Below, one piece after another: positions 10,561-24,244 of a stretch of DNA of 64,000 bases (its first letter is position 1; each line of letters opens with the position of its first letter). Origin of the DNA: Euonymus europaeus (lineage: Eukaryota > Streptophyta > Magnoliopsida > Celastrales > Celastraceae). Both the position numbers and the translations under genes were made by a program. The notes beneath the pieces are model-generated. The model was not told where the DNA came from, did no database searches, and saw only the letters and a list, made by a program, of their open reading frames with translations. The DNA is taken from assembly GCA_963580455.1 (NCBI GenBank), contig CAUZKV010000008.1:744001-808000 (forward strand). Reading direction: 5' to 3'.

Positions 10561-13139
10561 CAGAACTCGTGGCTAGTTGGTCTCGTTTCACCTATTTAGG
10601 CGCGCAATGTGGTTTCTTTACGTAAACGGATTTATGAATATCCGTTGACTCCGAGTTCTGAATTCGGTGATTTTTAGCTTGATTTCACACTCCTTTTTGA
10701 GTTCTACGATCCTTGCGTTTTGGATTTTGATTTCAGAACTCGTGGCTAGTTGGTCTCGTTTCACCTAGTTAGCCGCGAAATGTGGTTTCTTTACGTAAAC
10801 GGTTTTATGAATATCCGTTGACTCCGAGTTCTGAATTCGGTGATTTTTAGCTTGATTTCACACTACTTTTCGTGCTCTACAATCCTGGCATTTCGGATTT
10901 TGATTTCAGAACTCGTGGCTAGTTGGTCTCGTTTCACCTATTTTGCCGCGCAATGTGGTTCCTTTACGTAAACGGATTTATGAATATCCGTTGACTCCGA
11001 GTTCTGAATTCGGTGATTTTTAGCTTGATTTCACACTACTTTTCGAGCTCTACGATCCTGGTATTTCGGATTTTGATTTCAGAACTCGTGGTTAGTTGGT
11101 CTCGTTTCACCTAGTTAGCCGCGAAATGTGGTTTCTTTACGTAAATAGTTTTATGAATATCCGTTGACTCCGAGTTCTGAATTCGGTTATTTTTAGCTTG
11201 ATTTCACACTACTTTTTGAGCTCTACGATCCTGGCGTTTCGGATTTTGATTTCAGAACTCGTGGCTAGTAGGTCTCGTTTCTCCCAGTTAGCCGCGAAAT
11301 GTGGTTTCTTTACGTAAACGGATTTATGAATATTCGTTGACTCCGAGTTCTGAATTCGGTGATTTTTAGCTTGATTTCACACTACTTTTCGAGCTCTACA
11401 ATCCTGGTATTTCGGATTTTGATTTCATAACTCGTGGCTAGTTGGTCTCGTTTCACCTATTTTGCCGCGCAATGTGGTTCCTTTACGTAAACGGATTTAT
11501 GAATATCCGTTGACTCCGAGTTCTGAATTCGGTGATTTTTAGCTTGATTTCACACTACTATTCGAGCTCTACGATCCTGGTATTTCGGATTTTGATTTCA
11601 GAACTCGTGGTTAGTTGGTCTCGTTTCACCTAGTTAGCCGCGAAATGTGATTTCTTTACGTAAATAGTTTTATGAATATCCGTTGACTCCGAGTTCTGAA
11701 TTCGGTGATTTTTAGCTTGATTTCACACTACTTTTTGAGCTCTACGATCCTGGCATTTCGGATTTTGATTTCTGAACTCGTGGCTAGTTGGTCTCGTTTC
11801 ACCTAGTTAGCCGCGAAATGTGGTTTCTTTACGTAAATGGTTTTACGAATATCCGTTGACTCCAAGTTCTGAATTCGGTGATTTTTAGCTTGATTTCACA
11901 CTACTTTTCGAGCTCTACAATTGTGAAGTTTCGGATTTTGATTTCAGAACTCGTGGCTAGTTGGTCTAGTTTCACCTATTTAGCCGCGCAATGTGGTTTC
12001 TTTACGTAAACGGATTTATGAATATCCGTTGACTCCGAGTTCTGAATTCGGTGATTTTTAGCTTGATTTCACACTACTTTTTGAGCTCTACGATCCTGGC
12101 GTTTCGGATTTTGATTTCAGAACTCGTGGCTAGTTGGTCTCGTTTCACCTAGTTAGCCGCGAAATGTGGTTTCTTTACGTAAACGGTTTTATGAATATCC
12201 GTTGACTCCGAGTTCTGAATTCGGTGATTTTTAGCTTGATTTCACACTACTTTTCGAGCTCTACGATCCTGGCGTTTCGGATTTTGATTTCAGAACTCGT
12301 GGCTAGTAGGTCTCGTTTCACCTAGTTAGCCGCGAAATGTGGTTTCTTTACGTAAACGGTTTTATGAATATCTGTTGACTCCGAGTTCTGAATTCGGTGA
12401 TTTTTAGCTTGATTTCACACTACTTTTTGAGCTCTACGATCCTGGCGTTTCGGATTTTGATTTTAGAACTCGTGGCTAGTAGGTCTCGTTTCACCTAGTT
12501 AGCCGCGCAATGTGGTTTCTTTACGTAAACGGATTTATGAATATCCGTTGATTCCGAGTTCTGAATTCGGTGATTTTTAGCTTGATTTCACACTACTTTT
12601 TGAGCTCTACGATCCTGGTGTTTCGGATTTTGATTTCAGAACTCGTGGCTAGTTGGTCTCGTTTCACCTAGTTAGCCGCGAAATGTGGTTTTTTTACGTA
12701 AATAGTTTTATGAATATCCGTTGACTCCGAGTTCTAAATTCGGTGATTTTTAGCTTGATTTCACACTACTTTTCGAGCTCTACGATCCTGGTGTTTCGGA
12801 TTTTGATTTCAGAACTCGTGGCTAGTAGGTCTCGTTTCACCTAGTTAGCCGCGAAATGTGGTTTCTTTACGTAAACGGTTTTATGAATATCCGTTGACTC
12901 CGAGTTCTGAATTCGGTGATTTTTAGTTTGATTTGACACTACTTTTCGAGCTCTACAGTCCTGGGGTTTCGGATTTTGATTTCAGAACTCGTGGCTAGTT
13001 GGTATCGTTTCACCTATTTAGCCGCGCAATGTGGTTTCTTTACGTAAACGGATTTATGAATATCCGTTGACTCCGAGTTCTGAATTCGGTGATTTTTAGC
13101 TTGATTTCACACTACTTTTTGAGCTCTACGATCCTGGCG
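10561..13139 (+). repeat. Start of zone II: first B-haplotype monomers and a 3-mer repeat
   Basis: The first CTATTTAG-type monomer is at about 10,591; from here B monomers (CTATTTAG, GCAATG and ACGGATTT) are interspersed with A monomers. TTTTGCCGCGCAATGTGG followed by TTCCTTTACG occurs at 10,941 and 11,460, and GTGGTTAGTTGG near 11,091 and 11,610, both 519 bp (3 monomers) apart. A segment around 11,460-12,050 is related to 13,363-13,950 at an 11-monomer (1,903 bp) offset, shown by TTTCTGAACTCG at 11,771 and 13,674 and GTAAATGGTTTTACG nearby. The monomer near 12,500 (CTAGTTAG with GCAATG) looks recombinant between A and B. No gene is present. Confidence 0.85.
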
Positions 13140-15884
13140 TTTCGGATTTTGATTTCAGAACTCGTGGCTAGTTGGTCTCGTTTCACCTAGTTAGCCGCGA
13201 AATGTGGTTTCTTTACGTAAACGGATTTATGAATATCCGTTGACTCCGAGTTCTGAATTCGGTGATTTTTAGCTTGATTTCACACTACTTTTCGAGCTCT
13301 ACAATCCTGGCATTTCGGATTTTGATTTCAGAACTCGTGGCTAGTTGGTATCGTTTCACCTATTTTGCCGCGCAATGTGGTTCCTTTACGTAAACGGATT
13401 TATGAATATCCGTTGACTCCGAGTTCTGAATTCGGTGATTTTTAGCTTGATTTCACACTACTTTTCGAGCTCTACGATCCTGGTATTTCGGATTTTGATT
13501 TCAGAACTCGTGCTTAGTTGGTCTCGTTTCACCTAGTTAGCCGCGAAATGTGGTTTCTTTACGTAAATAGTTTTATGAATATCCGTTGACTCCGAGTTCT
13601 GAATTCGGTGATTTTTAGCTTGATTTCACACTACTTTTTGAGCTCTACGATCCTGGCATTTCGGATTTTGATTTCTGAACTCGTGGCTAGTTGGTCTCGT
13701 TTCACCTAGTTAGCCGCGAAATGTGGTTTCTTTACGTAAATGGTTTTACGAATATTCGTTGACTCCGAGTTCTGAATTCGGTGATTTTTAGCTTGATTTC
13801 ACACTACTTTTCGAGCTCTACAATCGTGGCGTTTCGGATTTTGATTTCAGAACTCGTGGCTAGTTGGTCTAGTTTCACCTATTTAGCCGCGCAATGTGGT
13901 TTCTTTACGTAAACGGTTTTATGAATATCCGTTGACTCCGAGTTCTGAATTCGGTGATTTTTAGCTTGATTTCACACTACTTTTTGAGCTCTACGATCCT
14001 GGCGTTTCGGATTTTGATTTCAGAACTCGTGGCTAGTTGGTCTCGTTTCACCTAGTTAGCCGCGAAATGTGGTTTCTTTACGTAAACGGTTTTATGAATA
14101 TCCGTTGACTCCGAGTTCTGAATTCGGTGATTTTTCGCTTGATTTCACACTAATTTTCGAGCTCTACGATCCTGGCGTTTCGGATTTTGATTTCAGAACT
14201 CGTGGCTAGTAGGTCTCGTTTCACCTAGTTAGCCGCGAAATGTGGTTTCTTTACGTAAACGGTTTTATGAATATCCGTTGACTCCGAGTTCTGAATTCGG
14301 TGATTTTTAGCTTGATTTCACACTACTTTTCGAGCTCTACAGTCCTGGCTTTTCGGATTTTGATTTCAGAACTCGTGGCTAGTTGGTCTCGTTTCACCTA
14401 TTTAGCCGCGCAATGTGGTTTCTTTACGTAAACGGATTTATGAATATCCGTTGACTCCGAGTTCTGAATTCGGTGATTTTTAGCTTGATTTCACACTACT
14501 TTTCGAGCTCTACGATCCTGGCATTTCGGATTTTGATTTCAGAACTCGTGGCTAGTTGGTCTCGTTTCACCTAGTTAGCCGCGAAATGTGGTTTCTTTAC
14601 GTAAACGGATTTATGAATATCCGTTGACTCCGAGTTCTGAATTCGGTGATTTTTAGCTTGATTTCACACTACTTTTCGAGCTCTACAATCCTGGCATTTC
14701 GGATTTTGATTTCAGAACTCGTGGCTAGTTGGTATCGTTTCACCTATTTTGCCGCGCAATGTGGTTCCTTTACGTAAACGGATTTATGAATATCCGTTGA
14801 CTCCGAGTTCTGAATTCGGTGATTTTTAGCTTGATTTCACACTACTTTTCGAGCTCTACGATCCTGGTATTTCGGATTTTGATTTCAGAACTCGTGCTTA
14901 GTTGGTCTCGTTTCACCTAGTTAGCCGCGAAATGTGGTTTCTTTACGTAAATAGTTTTATGAATATCCGTTGACTCCGAGTTCTGAATTCGGTGATTTTT
15001 AGCTTGATTTCACACTACTTTTTGAGCTCTACGATCCTGGCATTTCGGATTTTGATTTCTGAACTCGTGGCTAGTTGGTCTCGTTTCACCTAGTTAGCCG
15101 CGAAATGTGGTTTCTTTACGTAAATGGTTTTACGAATATTCGTTGACTCCGAGTTCTGAATTCGGTGATTTTTAGCTTGATTTCACACTACTTTTCGAGC
15201 TCTACAATCGTGGCGTTTCGGATTTTGATTTCAGAACTCGTGGCTAGTTGGTCTAGTTTCACCTATTTAGCCGCGCAATGTGGTTTCTTTACGTAAACGG
15301 TTTTATGAATATCCGTTGACTCCGAGTTCTGAATTCGGTGATTTTTAGCTTGATTTCACACTACTTTTTGAGCTCTACGATCCTGGCGTTTCGGATTTTG
15401 ATTTCAGAACTCGTGGCTAGTTGGTCTCGTTTCACCTAGTTAGCCGCGAAATGTGGTTTCTTTACGTAAACGGTTTTATGAATATCCGTTGACTCCGAGT
15501 TCTGAATTCGGTGATTTTTCGCTTGATTTCACACTAATTTTCGAGCTCTACGATCCTGGCGTTTCGGATTTTGATTTCAGAACTCGTGGCTAGTAGGTCT
15601 CGTTTCACCTAGTTAGCCGCGAAATGTGGTTTCTTTACGTAAACGGTTTTATGAATATCCGTTGACTCCGAGTTCTGAATTCGGTGATTTTTAGCTTGAT
15701 TTCACACTACTTTTCGAGCTCTACAGTCCTGGCTTTTCGGATTTTGATTTCAGAACTCGTGGCTAGTTGGTCTCGTTTCACCTATTTAGCCGCGCAATGT
15801 GGTTTCTTTACGTAAACGGATTTATGAATATCCGTTGACTCCGAGTTCTGAATTCGGTGATTTTTAGCTTGATTTCACACTACT
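13140..15884 (+). repeat. 8-mer (1,384 bp) tandem duplication
   Basis: The segment 13,140 to about 14,500 is repeated at 14,524-15,884 at an exact 8 x 173 offset. Shared rare variants include GGTATCGTTTC (13,347 and 14,731), CTATTTTGCCGCGC followed by GGTTCC (13,363 and 14,747), CTCGTGCTTAG, GTAAATGGTTTTACGAATATTCG and TTTTTCGCTTG. I noticed no mismatch on reading the two copies in parallel, which suggests a recent event. The limits are where GGCGTTTCGG/GGCATTTCGG and TTTTTGAGC/TTTTCGAGC differ. Confidence 0.92.
14431..14452. other. B-form hairpin: AACGGAT / ATCCGTT (example)
   Basis: In B monomers the single change ACGGTTTT to ACGGATTT extends the AACGG/CCGTT inverted pair from 5 to 7 bp with an 8-nt loop (arms 14,431-14,437 and 14,446-14,452). 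It lies two bases into the end of the TTTACGTAAA palindrome. B monomers recur throughout the window right of 10.59 kb. A role as a binding site or as a cruciform is possible but not shown. Confidence 0.7.
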
Positions 15885-18800
15885 TTTTGAGCTCTACGAT
15901 CCTGGCGTTTCGAATTTTGATTTCAGAACTCGTGGCTAGTTGGTCTCGTTTCACCTATTTAGCCGCGAAATGTGGTTTCTTTACGTAAACGGTTTTATGA
16001 ATATCCGTTGACTCCGAGTTCTGAATTCGGTTATTTTTAGCTTGATTTCACACTACTTTTTGAGCTCTACGATCCTGGCGTTTCGGATTTTGATTTCAGA
16101 ACTCGTGGCTAGTTGGTCTCGTTTCACCTAGTTAGCCGCGAAATGTGGTTTCTTTACGTAAATAGTTTTTGAATATCCGTTGACTTCGAGTTCTGAATTC
16201 GGTGATTTTTAGCTTGATTTCACACTACTTTTTGAGCTCTACGATCCTGGCGTTTCGGATTTTGATTTCTGAACTTGTGGCTAGTTGGTCTCGTTTCACC
16301 TAGTTAGCCGCGAAATGTGGTTTCTTTATGTAAACGGTTTTACGAATATCCGTTGACTCCGAGTTCTGAATTCGGTGATTTTTGGCTTGATTTTACACTA
16401 CTTTTCGAGCTCTACAATCGTGGCGTTTCGGATTTTGATTTCAGAACTCGTGGCTAGTTGGTCTAGTTTCACCTATTTAGCCGCGCAATGTGGTTTCTTT
16501 ACGTAAACGGATTTATGAATATCCGTTGACTCCGAGTTCTGAATTCGGTGATTTTTATCTTGATTTCACACTACTTTTTGAGCTCTACGATCCTGGCGTT
16601 TCGGATTTTGATTTCAAAACTCGTGGCTAGTTGGTCTCGTTTCACCTGGTTAGCCGCGAAATGTGGTTTCTTTACGTAAACGGTTTTATGAATATCCGTT
16701 GACTCCGAGTTCTGAATTCGGTGATTTTTAGCTTGATTTCACACTACTTTTCGAGCTCTACGATCCTGGCATTTCGGATTTTGATTTCAGAACTCGTGGC
16801 TAGTAGGTCCCGTTTCACCTAGTTAGCCGCGAAATGTGGTTTCTTTACGTAAACGGTTTTATGAATATCCGTTGACTCCGAGTTCTGAATTCGGTGATTT
16901 TTAGCTTGATTTCACACTACTTTTCGAGCTCTACAATCCTGGCGTTTCGGATTTTGATTTCAGAACTCGTGGCTAGTTGGTCTCGTTTCACATATTTAGC
17001 CGCGCAATGTGGTTTCTTTACGTAAACGGATTTATGAATATCCGTTGACTCCGAGTTCTGAATTCGGTGATTTTTAGCTTGATTTCACACTACTTTTTGA
17101 GCTCTACGATCCTGGCGTTTCGGATTCTGATTTCAGAAATCGTGGCTAGTTGGTCTCGTTTCACCTAGTTAGCCGCGAAATGTGGTTTTTTTACGTAAAC
17201 GGTTTTGTGAATATCCGTTGACTCCGAGTTCTGAATTCGGTGATTTTTAGCTTGATTTCACACTACTTTTCGAGCTCTACGATCCTGGCATTTCGGATTT
17301 TGATTTCAGAACTCGTGGCTAGTTGGTCTCGTTTCACCTATTTAGCCGCGCAATGTGGTTTCTTTACGTAAACGGTTTTATGAATATCCGTTGACTCCGA
17401 GTTCTGAATTCGGTGATTTTTAGCTTGATTTCACACTACTTTTCGAGCTCTACAGTCCTGGCTTTTCGGATTTTGATTTCAGAACTCGTGGCTAGTTGGT
17501 CTCGTTTCACCTATTTAGCCGCGCAATGTGGTTTCTTTACGTAAACGGATTTATGAATATCCGTTGACTCCGAGTTCTGAATTCGGTGATTTTTAGCTTG
17601 ATTTCACACTACTTTTTGAGCTCTACGATCCTGGATTTTCGGATTTTGATTTCATAACTCGTGGCTAGTTGGTCTCATTTCACCTAGTTAGCCGCGAAAT
17701 GTGGTTTCTTTACGTAAACGGTTTTATGAATATCCGTTGACTCCGAGTTCTGAATTCGGTTATTTTTAGCTTGATTTCACACTACTTTTTGAGCTCTACA
17801 GTCCTGGCTTTTCGGATTTTGATTTCAGAACTCGTGGCTAGTTGGTCTCGTTTCACCTAGTTAGCCGCGAAATGTGGTTTCTTTACGTAAATAGTTTTTG
17901 AATATCCGTTGACTTCGAGTTCTGAATTCGGTTATTTTTAGCTTGATTTCACACTACTTTTTGAGCTCTACGATCCTGGCATTTCGGATTTTGATTTCTG
18001 AACTTGTGGCTAGTTGGTCTCGTTTCACCTAGTTAGCCGCGAAATGTGGTATCTTTACGTAAACGGTTTTACGAATATCCGTTGACTCCGAGTTCTGAAT
18101 TCGGTGATTTTTAGCTTGATTTCACACTACTTTTCGAGCTCTACAATCGTGGTGTTTCGGATTTTGATTTCAGAACTCGTGGCTAGTTGGTATAGTTTCA
18201 CCTATTTAGCCGCGCAATGTGGTTTCTTTACGTAAACGGATTTATGAATATCCGTTGACTCCGAGTTCTGAATTCGGTGATTTTTAGCTTGATTTCACAC
18301 TACTTTTTGAGCTCTACGATCCTGGCGTTTCGGATTTTGATTTCAGAACTCGTGGCTAGTTGGTCTCGTTTCACCTAGTTAGCCGCGAAATGTGGTTTCT
18401 TTACGTAAACGGTTTTATGAATATCCGTTGACTCCGAGTTCTGAATTCGGTGATTTTTAGCTTGATTTCACACTACTTTTCGAGCTCTACGATCCTGGCA
18501 TTTCGGATTTTGATTTCAGAACTCGTGGCTAGTTGGTCTCGTTTCACCTATTTAGCCGCGAAATGTGGTTTCTTTACGTAAACGGTTTTATGAATATCCG
18601 TTGACTCCGAGTTCTGAATTCGGTTATTTTTAGCTTGATTTCACACTACTTTTTGAGCTCTACGATCCTGGCATTTCGGATTTTGATTTCAGAACTCGTG
18701 GCTAGTTGGTCTCGTTTCACCTAGTTAGCCGCGAAATGTGGTTTTTTTACGTAAACGGTTTTGTGAATATCCGTTGACTCCGAGTTCTGAATTCGGTGAT

Positions 18801-21800
18801 TTTTAGCTTGATTTCACACTACTTTTCGAGCTCTACGATCCTGGCGTTTCGGATTTTGATTTCAGAACTCGTGGCTGGTTGGTCTCGTTTCACCTATTTA
18901 GCCGCGCAATGTGGTTTCTTTACGTAAACGGTTTTATGAATATCCGTTGACTCCGAGTTCTGAATTCGGTGATTTTTAGCTTGATTTCACACTACTTTTC
19001 GAGCTCTACAGTCCTGGCTTTTCGGATTTTGATTTCAGAACTCGTGGCTAGTTGGTCTCGTTTCACCTAGTTAGCCGCGAAATGTGGTTTCTTTACGTAA
19101 ATAGTTTTTGAATATCCGTTGACTTCGAGTTCTGAATTCGGTTATTTTTAGCTTGATTTCACACTACTTTTTGAGCTCTACGATCCTGGCATTTCGGATT
19201 TTGATTTCTGAACTTGTGGCTAGTTGGTCTCGTTTCACCTAGTTAGCCGCGAAATGTGGTTTCTTTACGTAAACGGTTTTATGAATATCCGTTGACTCCG
19301 AGTTCTGAATTCGGTTATTTTTAGCTTGATTTCACACTACTTTTTGAGCTCTACGATCCTGGCTTTTCGGATTTTGATTTCAGAACTCGTGGCTAGTTGG
19401 TCTCATTTCACCTAGTTAGCCGCGAAATGTGGTTTCTTTACGTAAACGGTTTTATGAATATCCGTTGACTCCGAGTTCTGAATTCGGTTATTTTTAGCTT
19501 GATTTCACACTACTTTTTGAGCTCTACAGTCCTGGCTTTTCGGATTTTGATTTCAGAACTCGTGGCTAGTTGGTCTCGTTTCACCTAGTTAGCCGCGAAA
19601 TGTGGTTTCTTTACGTAAATAGTTTTTGAATATCCGTTGACTTCGAGTTCTGAATTCGGTTATTTTTAGCTTGATTTCACACTACTTTTTGAGCTCTACG
19701 ATCCTGGCATTTCGGATTTTGATTTCTGAACTTGTGGCTAGTTGGTCTCGTTTCACCTAGTTAGCCGCGAAATGTGGTTTCTTTACGTAAACGGTTTTAC
19801 GAATATCCGTTGACTCCGAGTTCTGAATTCGGTGATTTTTAGCTTGATTTCACACTACTTTTCGAGCTCTACAATCGTGGCGTTTCGGATTTTGATTTCA
19901 GAACTCGTGGCTAGTTGGTATAGTTTCACCTATTTAGCCGCGCAATGTGGTTTCTTTACGTAAACGGATTTATGAATATCCGTTGACTCCGAGTTCTGAA
20001 TTCGGTGATTTTTAGCTTGATTTCACACTACTTTTTGAGCTCTACGATCCTGGCATTTCGGATTTTGATTTCAGAACTCGTGGCTAGTTGGTCTCGTTTC
20101 ACCTAGTTAGACGCGAAATGTGGTTTCTTTACGTAAACGGTTTTATGAATATTCGTTGACTCCGAGTTCTGAATTCGGTGATTTTTAGCTTGATTTCACA
20201 CTACTTTTCGAGCTCTACGATCCTGGCGTTTCGGATTTTGATTTCTGAACTTGTGGCTAGTTGGTCTCGTTTCACCTAGTTAGCCGCGAAATGTGGTTTC
20301 TTTACGTAAACGGTTTTACGAATATCCGTTGACTCCGAGTTCTGAATTCGGTGATTTTTGGCTTGATTTTACACTACTTTTCGAGCTCTACAATCGTGGC
20401 GTTTCGGATTTTGATTTCAGAACTCGTGGCTAGTTGGTCTAGTTTCACCTATTTAGCCGCGCAATGTGGTTTCTTTACGTAAACGGATTTATGAATATCC
20501 GTTGACTCCGAGTTCTGAATTCGGTGATTTTTAGCTTGATTTCACACTACTTTTTGAGCTCTACGATCCTGGCGTTTCGGATTTTGATTTCAAAACTCGT
20601 GGCTAGTTGGTCTCGTTTCACCTAGTTAGCCGCGAAATGTGGTTTCTTTACGTAAACGGTTTTATGAATATCCGTTGACTCCGAGTTCTGAATTCGGTGA
20701 TTTTTAGCTTGATTTCACACTACTTTTTGAGCTCTACGATCCTGGCGTTTCGGATTTTGATTTCAGAACTCGTGGCTAGTTGGTCTCGTTTCACCTAGTT
20801 AGCCGCGAAATGTGGTTTCTTTACGTAAATAGTTTTTGAATATCCGTTGACTTCGAGTTCTGAATTCGGTGATTTTTGGCTTGATTTCACACTACTTTTT
20901 GAGCTCTACGATCCTGGCGTTTCGGATTTTGATTTCTGAACTTGTGGCTAGTTGGTCTCGTTTCACCTAGTTAGCCGCGAAATGTGGTTTCTTTACGTAA
21001 ACGGTTTTACGAATATCCGTTGACTCCGAGTTCTGAATTCGGTGATTTTTGGCTTGATTTTACACTACTTTTCGAGCTCTACAATCGTGGCGTTTCGGAT
21101 TTTGATTTCAGAACTCGTGGCTAGTTGGTCTAGTTTCACCTATTTAGCCGCGCAATGTGGTTTCTTTACGTAAACGGATTTATGAATATCCGTTGACTCC
21201 GAGTTCTGAATTCGGTGATTTTTAGCTTGATTTCACACTACTTTTTGAGCTCTACGATCCTGGCGTTTCGGATTTTGATTTCAAAACTCGTGGCTAGTTG
21301 GTCTCGTTTCACCTAGTTAGCCGCGAAATGTGGTTTCTTTACGTAAACGGTTTTATGAATATCCGTTGACTCCGAGTTCTGAATTCGGTGATTTTTAGCT
21401 TGATTTCACACTACTTTTCGAGCTCTACGATCCTGGCATTTCGGATTTTGATTTCAGAACTCGTGGCTAGTAGGTCTCGTTTCACCTAGTTCGCCGCGAA
21501 ATGTGGTTTCTTTACGTAAACGGTTTTATGAATATCCGTTGACTCCGAGTTCTGAATTCTGTGATTTTTAGCTTGATTTCACACTACTTTTCGAGCTCTA
21601 CAATCCTGGCGTTTCGGATTTTGATTTCAGAACTCGTGGCTAGTTGGTCTCGTTTCACATATTTAGCCACGCAATGTGGTTTCTTTACGTAAACGGATTT
21701 ATGAATATCCGTTGACTCCGAGTTCTGAATTCGGTGATTTTTAGCTTGATTTCACACTACTTTTTGAGCTCTACGATCCTGGCGTTTCGGATTTTGATTT

Positions 21801-24244
21801 CAGAACTCGTGGCTAGTTGGTCTCGTTTCACCTAGTTAGCCGCGAAATGTGGTTTTTTTACGTAAACGGTTTTGTGAATATCCGTTGACTCCGAGTTCTG
21901 AATTCGGTGATTTTTAGCTTGATTTCACACTATTTTTCGAGCTCTACGATCCTGGCATTTCGGATTTTTATTTCAGAACTCGTGGCTAGTTGGTCTCATT
22001 TCACCTATTTAGCCGCGCAATGTGGTTTCTTTACGTAAACGGTTTTATGAATATCCGTTGACTCCGAGTTCTGAATTCGGTGATTTTTAGCTTGATTTCA
22101 CACTACTTTTCGAGCTCTACAGTCCTGGCTTTTCGGATTTTGATTTCAGAACTCGTGGCTAGTTGGTCTCGTTTCACCTATTTAGCCGCGCAATGTGGTT
22201 TCTTTACGTAAACGGATTTATGAATATCCGTTGACTCCGAGTTCTGAATTCGGTGATTTTTAGCTTGATTTCACACTACTTTTTGAGCTCTACGATCCTG
22301 GCTTTTCGGATTTTCATTTCAGAACTCGTGGCTAGTTGGTCTCATTTCACCTAGTTAGCCGCGAAATGTGTTTTCTTTACGTAAACGGTTTTATGAATAT
22401 CCGTTGACTCCGAGTTCTGAAGTCGGTTATTTTTAGCTTGATTTCACACTACTTTTTGAGCTCTACAGTCCTGGCTTTTCGGATTTTGATTTCAGAACTC
22501 GTGGCTAGTTGGTCTCGTTTCACCTAGTTAGCCGCGAAATGTGGTTTCTTTACGTAAATAGTTTTTGAATATCCGTTGACTTCGAGTTCTGAATTCGGTT
22601 ATTTTTAGCTTGATTTCACACTACTTTTTGAGCTCTACGATCCTGGCATTTCGGATTTTGATTTCTGAACTTGTGGCTAGTTGGTCTCGTTTCACCTAGT
22701 TAGCCGCGAAATGTGGTTTCTTTACGTAAACGGTTTTACGAATATCCGTTGACTCCGAGTTCTGAATTCGGTGATTTTTAGCTTGATTTCACACTACTTT
22801 TCGAGCTCTACAATCGTGGCTTTTCGGATTTTGATTTCAGAACTCGTGGCTAGTTTTTATAGTTTCACCTATTTAGCCGCGCAATGTGGTTTCTTTACGT
22901 AAACGGATTTATGAATATCCGTTGACTCCGAGTTCTGAATTCGGTGATTTTTAGCTTCATTTCACACTACTTTTTGAGCTCTACGATCCTGGCGTTTCGG
23001 ATTTTGATTTCAGAACTCGTGGCTAGTTGGTCTCGTTTCACCTAGTTAGCCGCGAAATGTGGTTTCTTTACGTAAACGGTTTTATGAATATCCGTTGACT
23101 CCGAGTTCTGAATTCGGTGATTTTTAGCTTGATTTCACACTACTTTTCGAGCTCTACGATCCTGGCATTTCGGATTTTGATTTCAGAACTCGTGGCTAGT
23201 AGGTCTCGTTTCACCTAGTTAGCCGCGAAATGTGGTTTCTTTACGTAAACGGTTTTATGAATATCCGTTGACTCCGAGTTCTGAATTCGGTGATTTTTAG
23301 CTTGATTTCACACTACTTTTCGAGCTCTACAGTCCTGGCTTTTCGGATTTTGATTTCAGAACTCGTGGCTAGTTGGTCTCGTTTCACCTATTTAGCCGCG
23401 CAATGTGGTTTCTTTACGTAAACGGATTTATGAATATCCTTTGACTCCGAGTTCTGAATTCGGTGATTTTTAGCTTGATTTCACACTACTTTTTGAGCTC
23501 TACGATCCTGGCGTTTTGAATTTTGATTTCAGAACTCGTGGCTAGTTGGTCTCGTTTCACCTAGTTAGCCGCGAAATGTGGTTTCTTTACGTAAACGGTT
23601 TTATGAATATCCGTTGACTCCGAGTTCTGAATTCGGTTATTTTTAGCTTGATTTCACAATACTTTTTGAGCTCTACGATCCTGGTGTTTCGGATTTTGAT
23701 TTCAGAACTCGTGGCTAGTTGGTCTCGTTTCACCTAGTTAGCCGCGAAATGTGGTTTCTTTACGTAAATAGTTTTTGAATATCCGTTGACTTCGAGTTCT
23801 GAATTCGGTGATTTTTAGCTTGATTTCACACTACTTTTTGAGCTCTACGATCCTGGCGTTTCGGATTTTGATTTCTGAACTTGTGGCTAGTTGGTCTCGT
23901 TTCACCTAGTTAGCCGCGAAATGTGGTTTCTTTACGTAAACGGTTTTACGAATATCCGTTGACTCCGAGTTCTGAATTCGGTGATTTTTAGCTTGATTTC
24001 ACACTACTTTTCGAGCTCTACGATCCTGGCGTTTCGGATTTTGATTTCAGAACTCGTGGCTAGTAAGTCTCGTTTCACCTAGTTAGCCGCGAAATGTGGT
24101 TTCTTTACGTAAACAGTTTTATGAATATCCGTTGACTCCGAGTTCTGAATTCGGTGATTTTTAGCTTGATTTCACACTACTTTTCGAGCTCTACAATCCT
24201 GGCGGTTCGGATTTTGATTTCAGAACTCGTGGCTAGTTGGTCTC
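15885..24244 (+). repeat. 27-monomer-offset duplication and nested copies
   Basis: About 16,030-18,500 is repeated at about 20,700-23,190, an offset of 4,667 bp (27 x 173 minus 4 single-base deletions in the interval). Markers in both: GTAAATAGTTTTTG (16,161/20,828 and 17,890/22,557), TTTTTGGCTTGATTTTAC (16,381/21,048), CACATATTTAGCC, and GTTTTGTGAATATCC (17,205/21,871). A third related copy of the 17,630-18,300 part sits at about 19,360-20,070 (offset 1,728 bp), marked by TCTCATTTCACCTAG and GGTATAGTTTC (18,189 and 19,917). The later copies differ by scattered substitutions, so these events are older than the 8-mer to the left. No gene is present. Confidence 0.85.
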
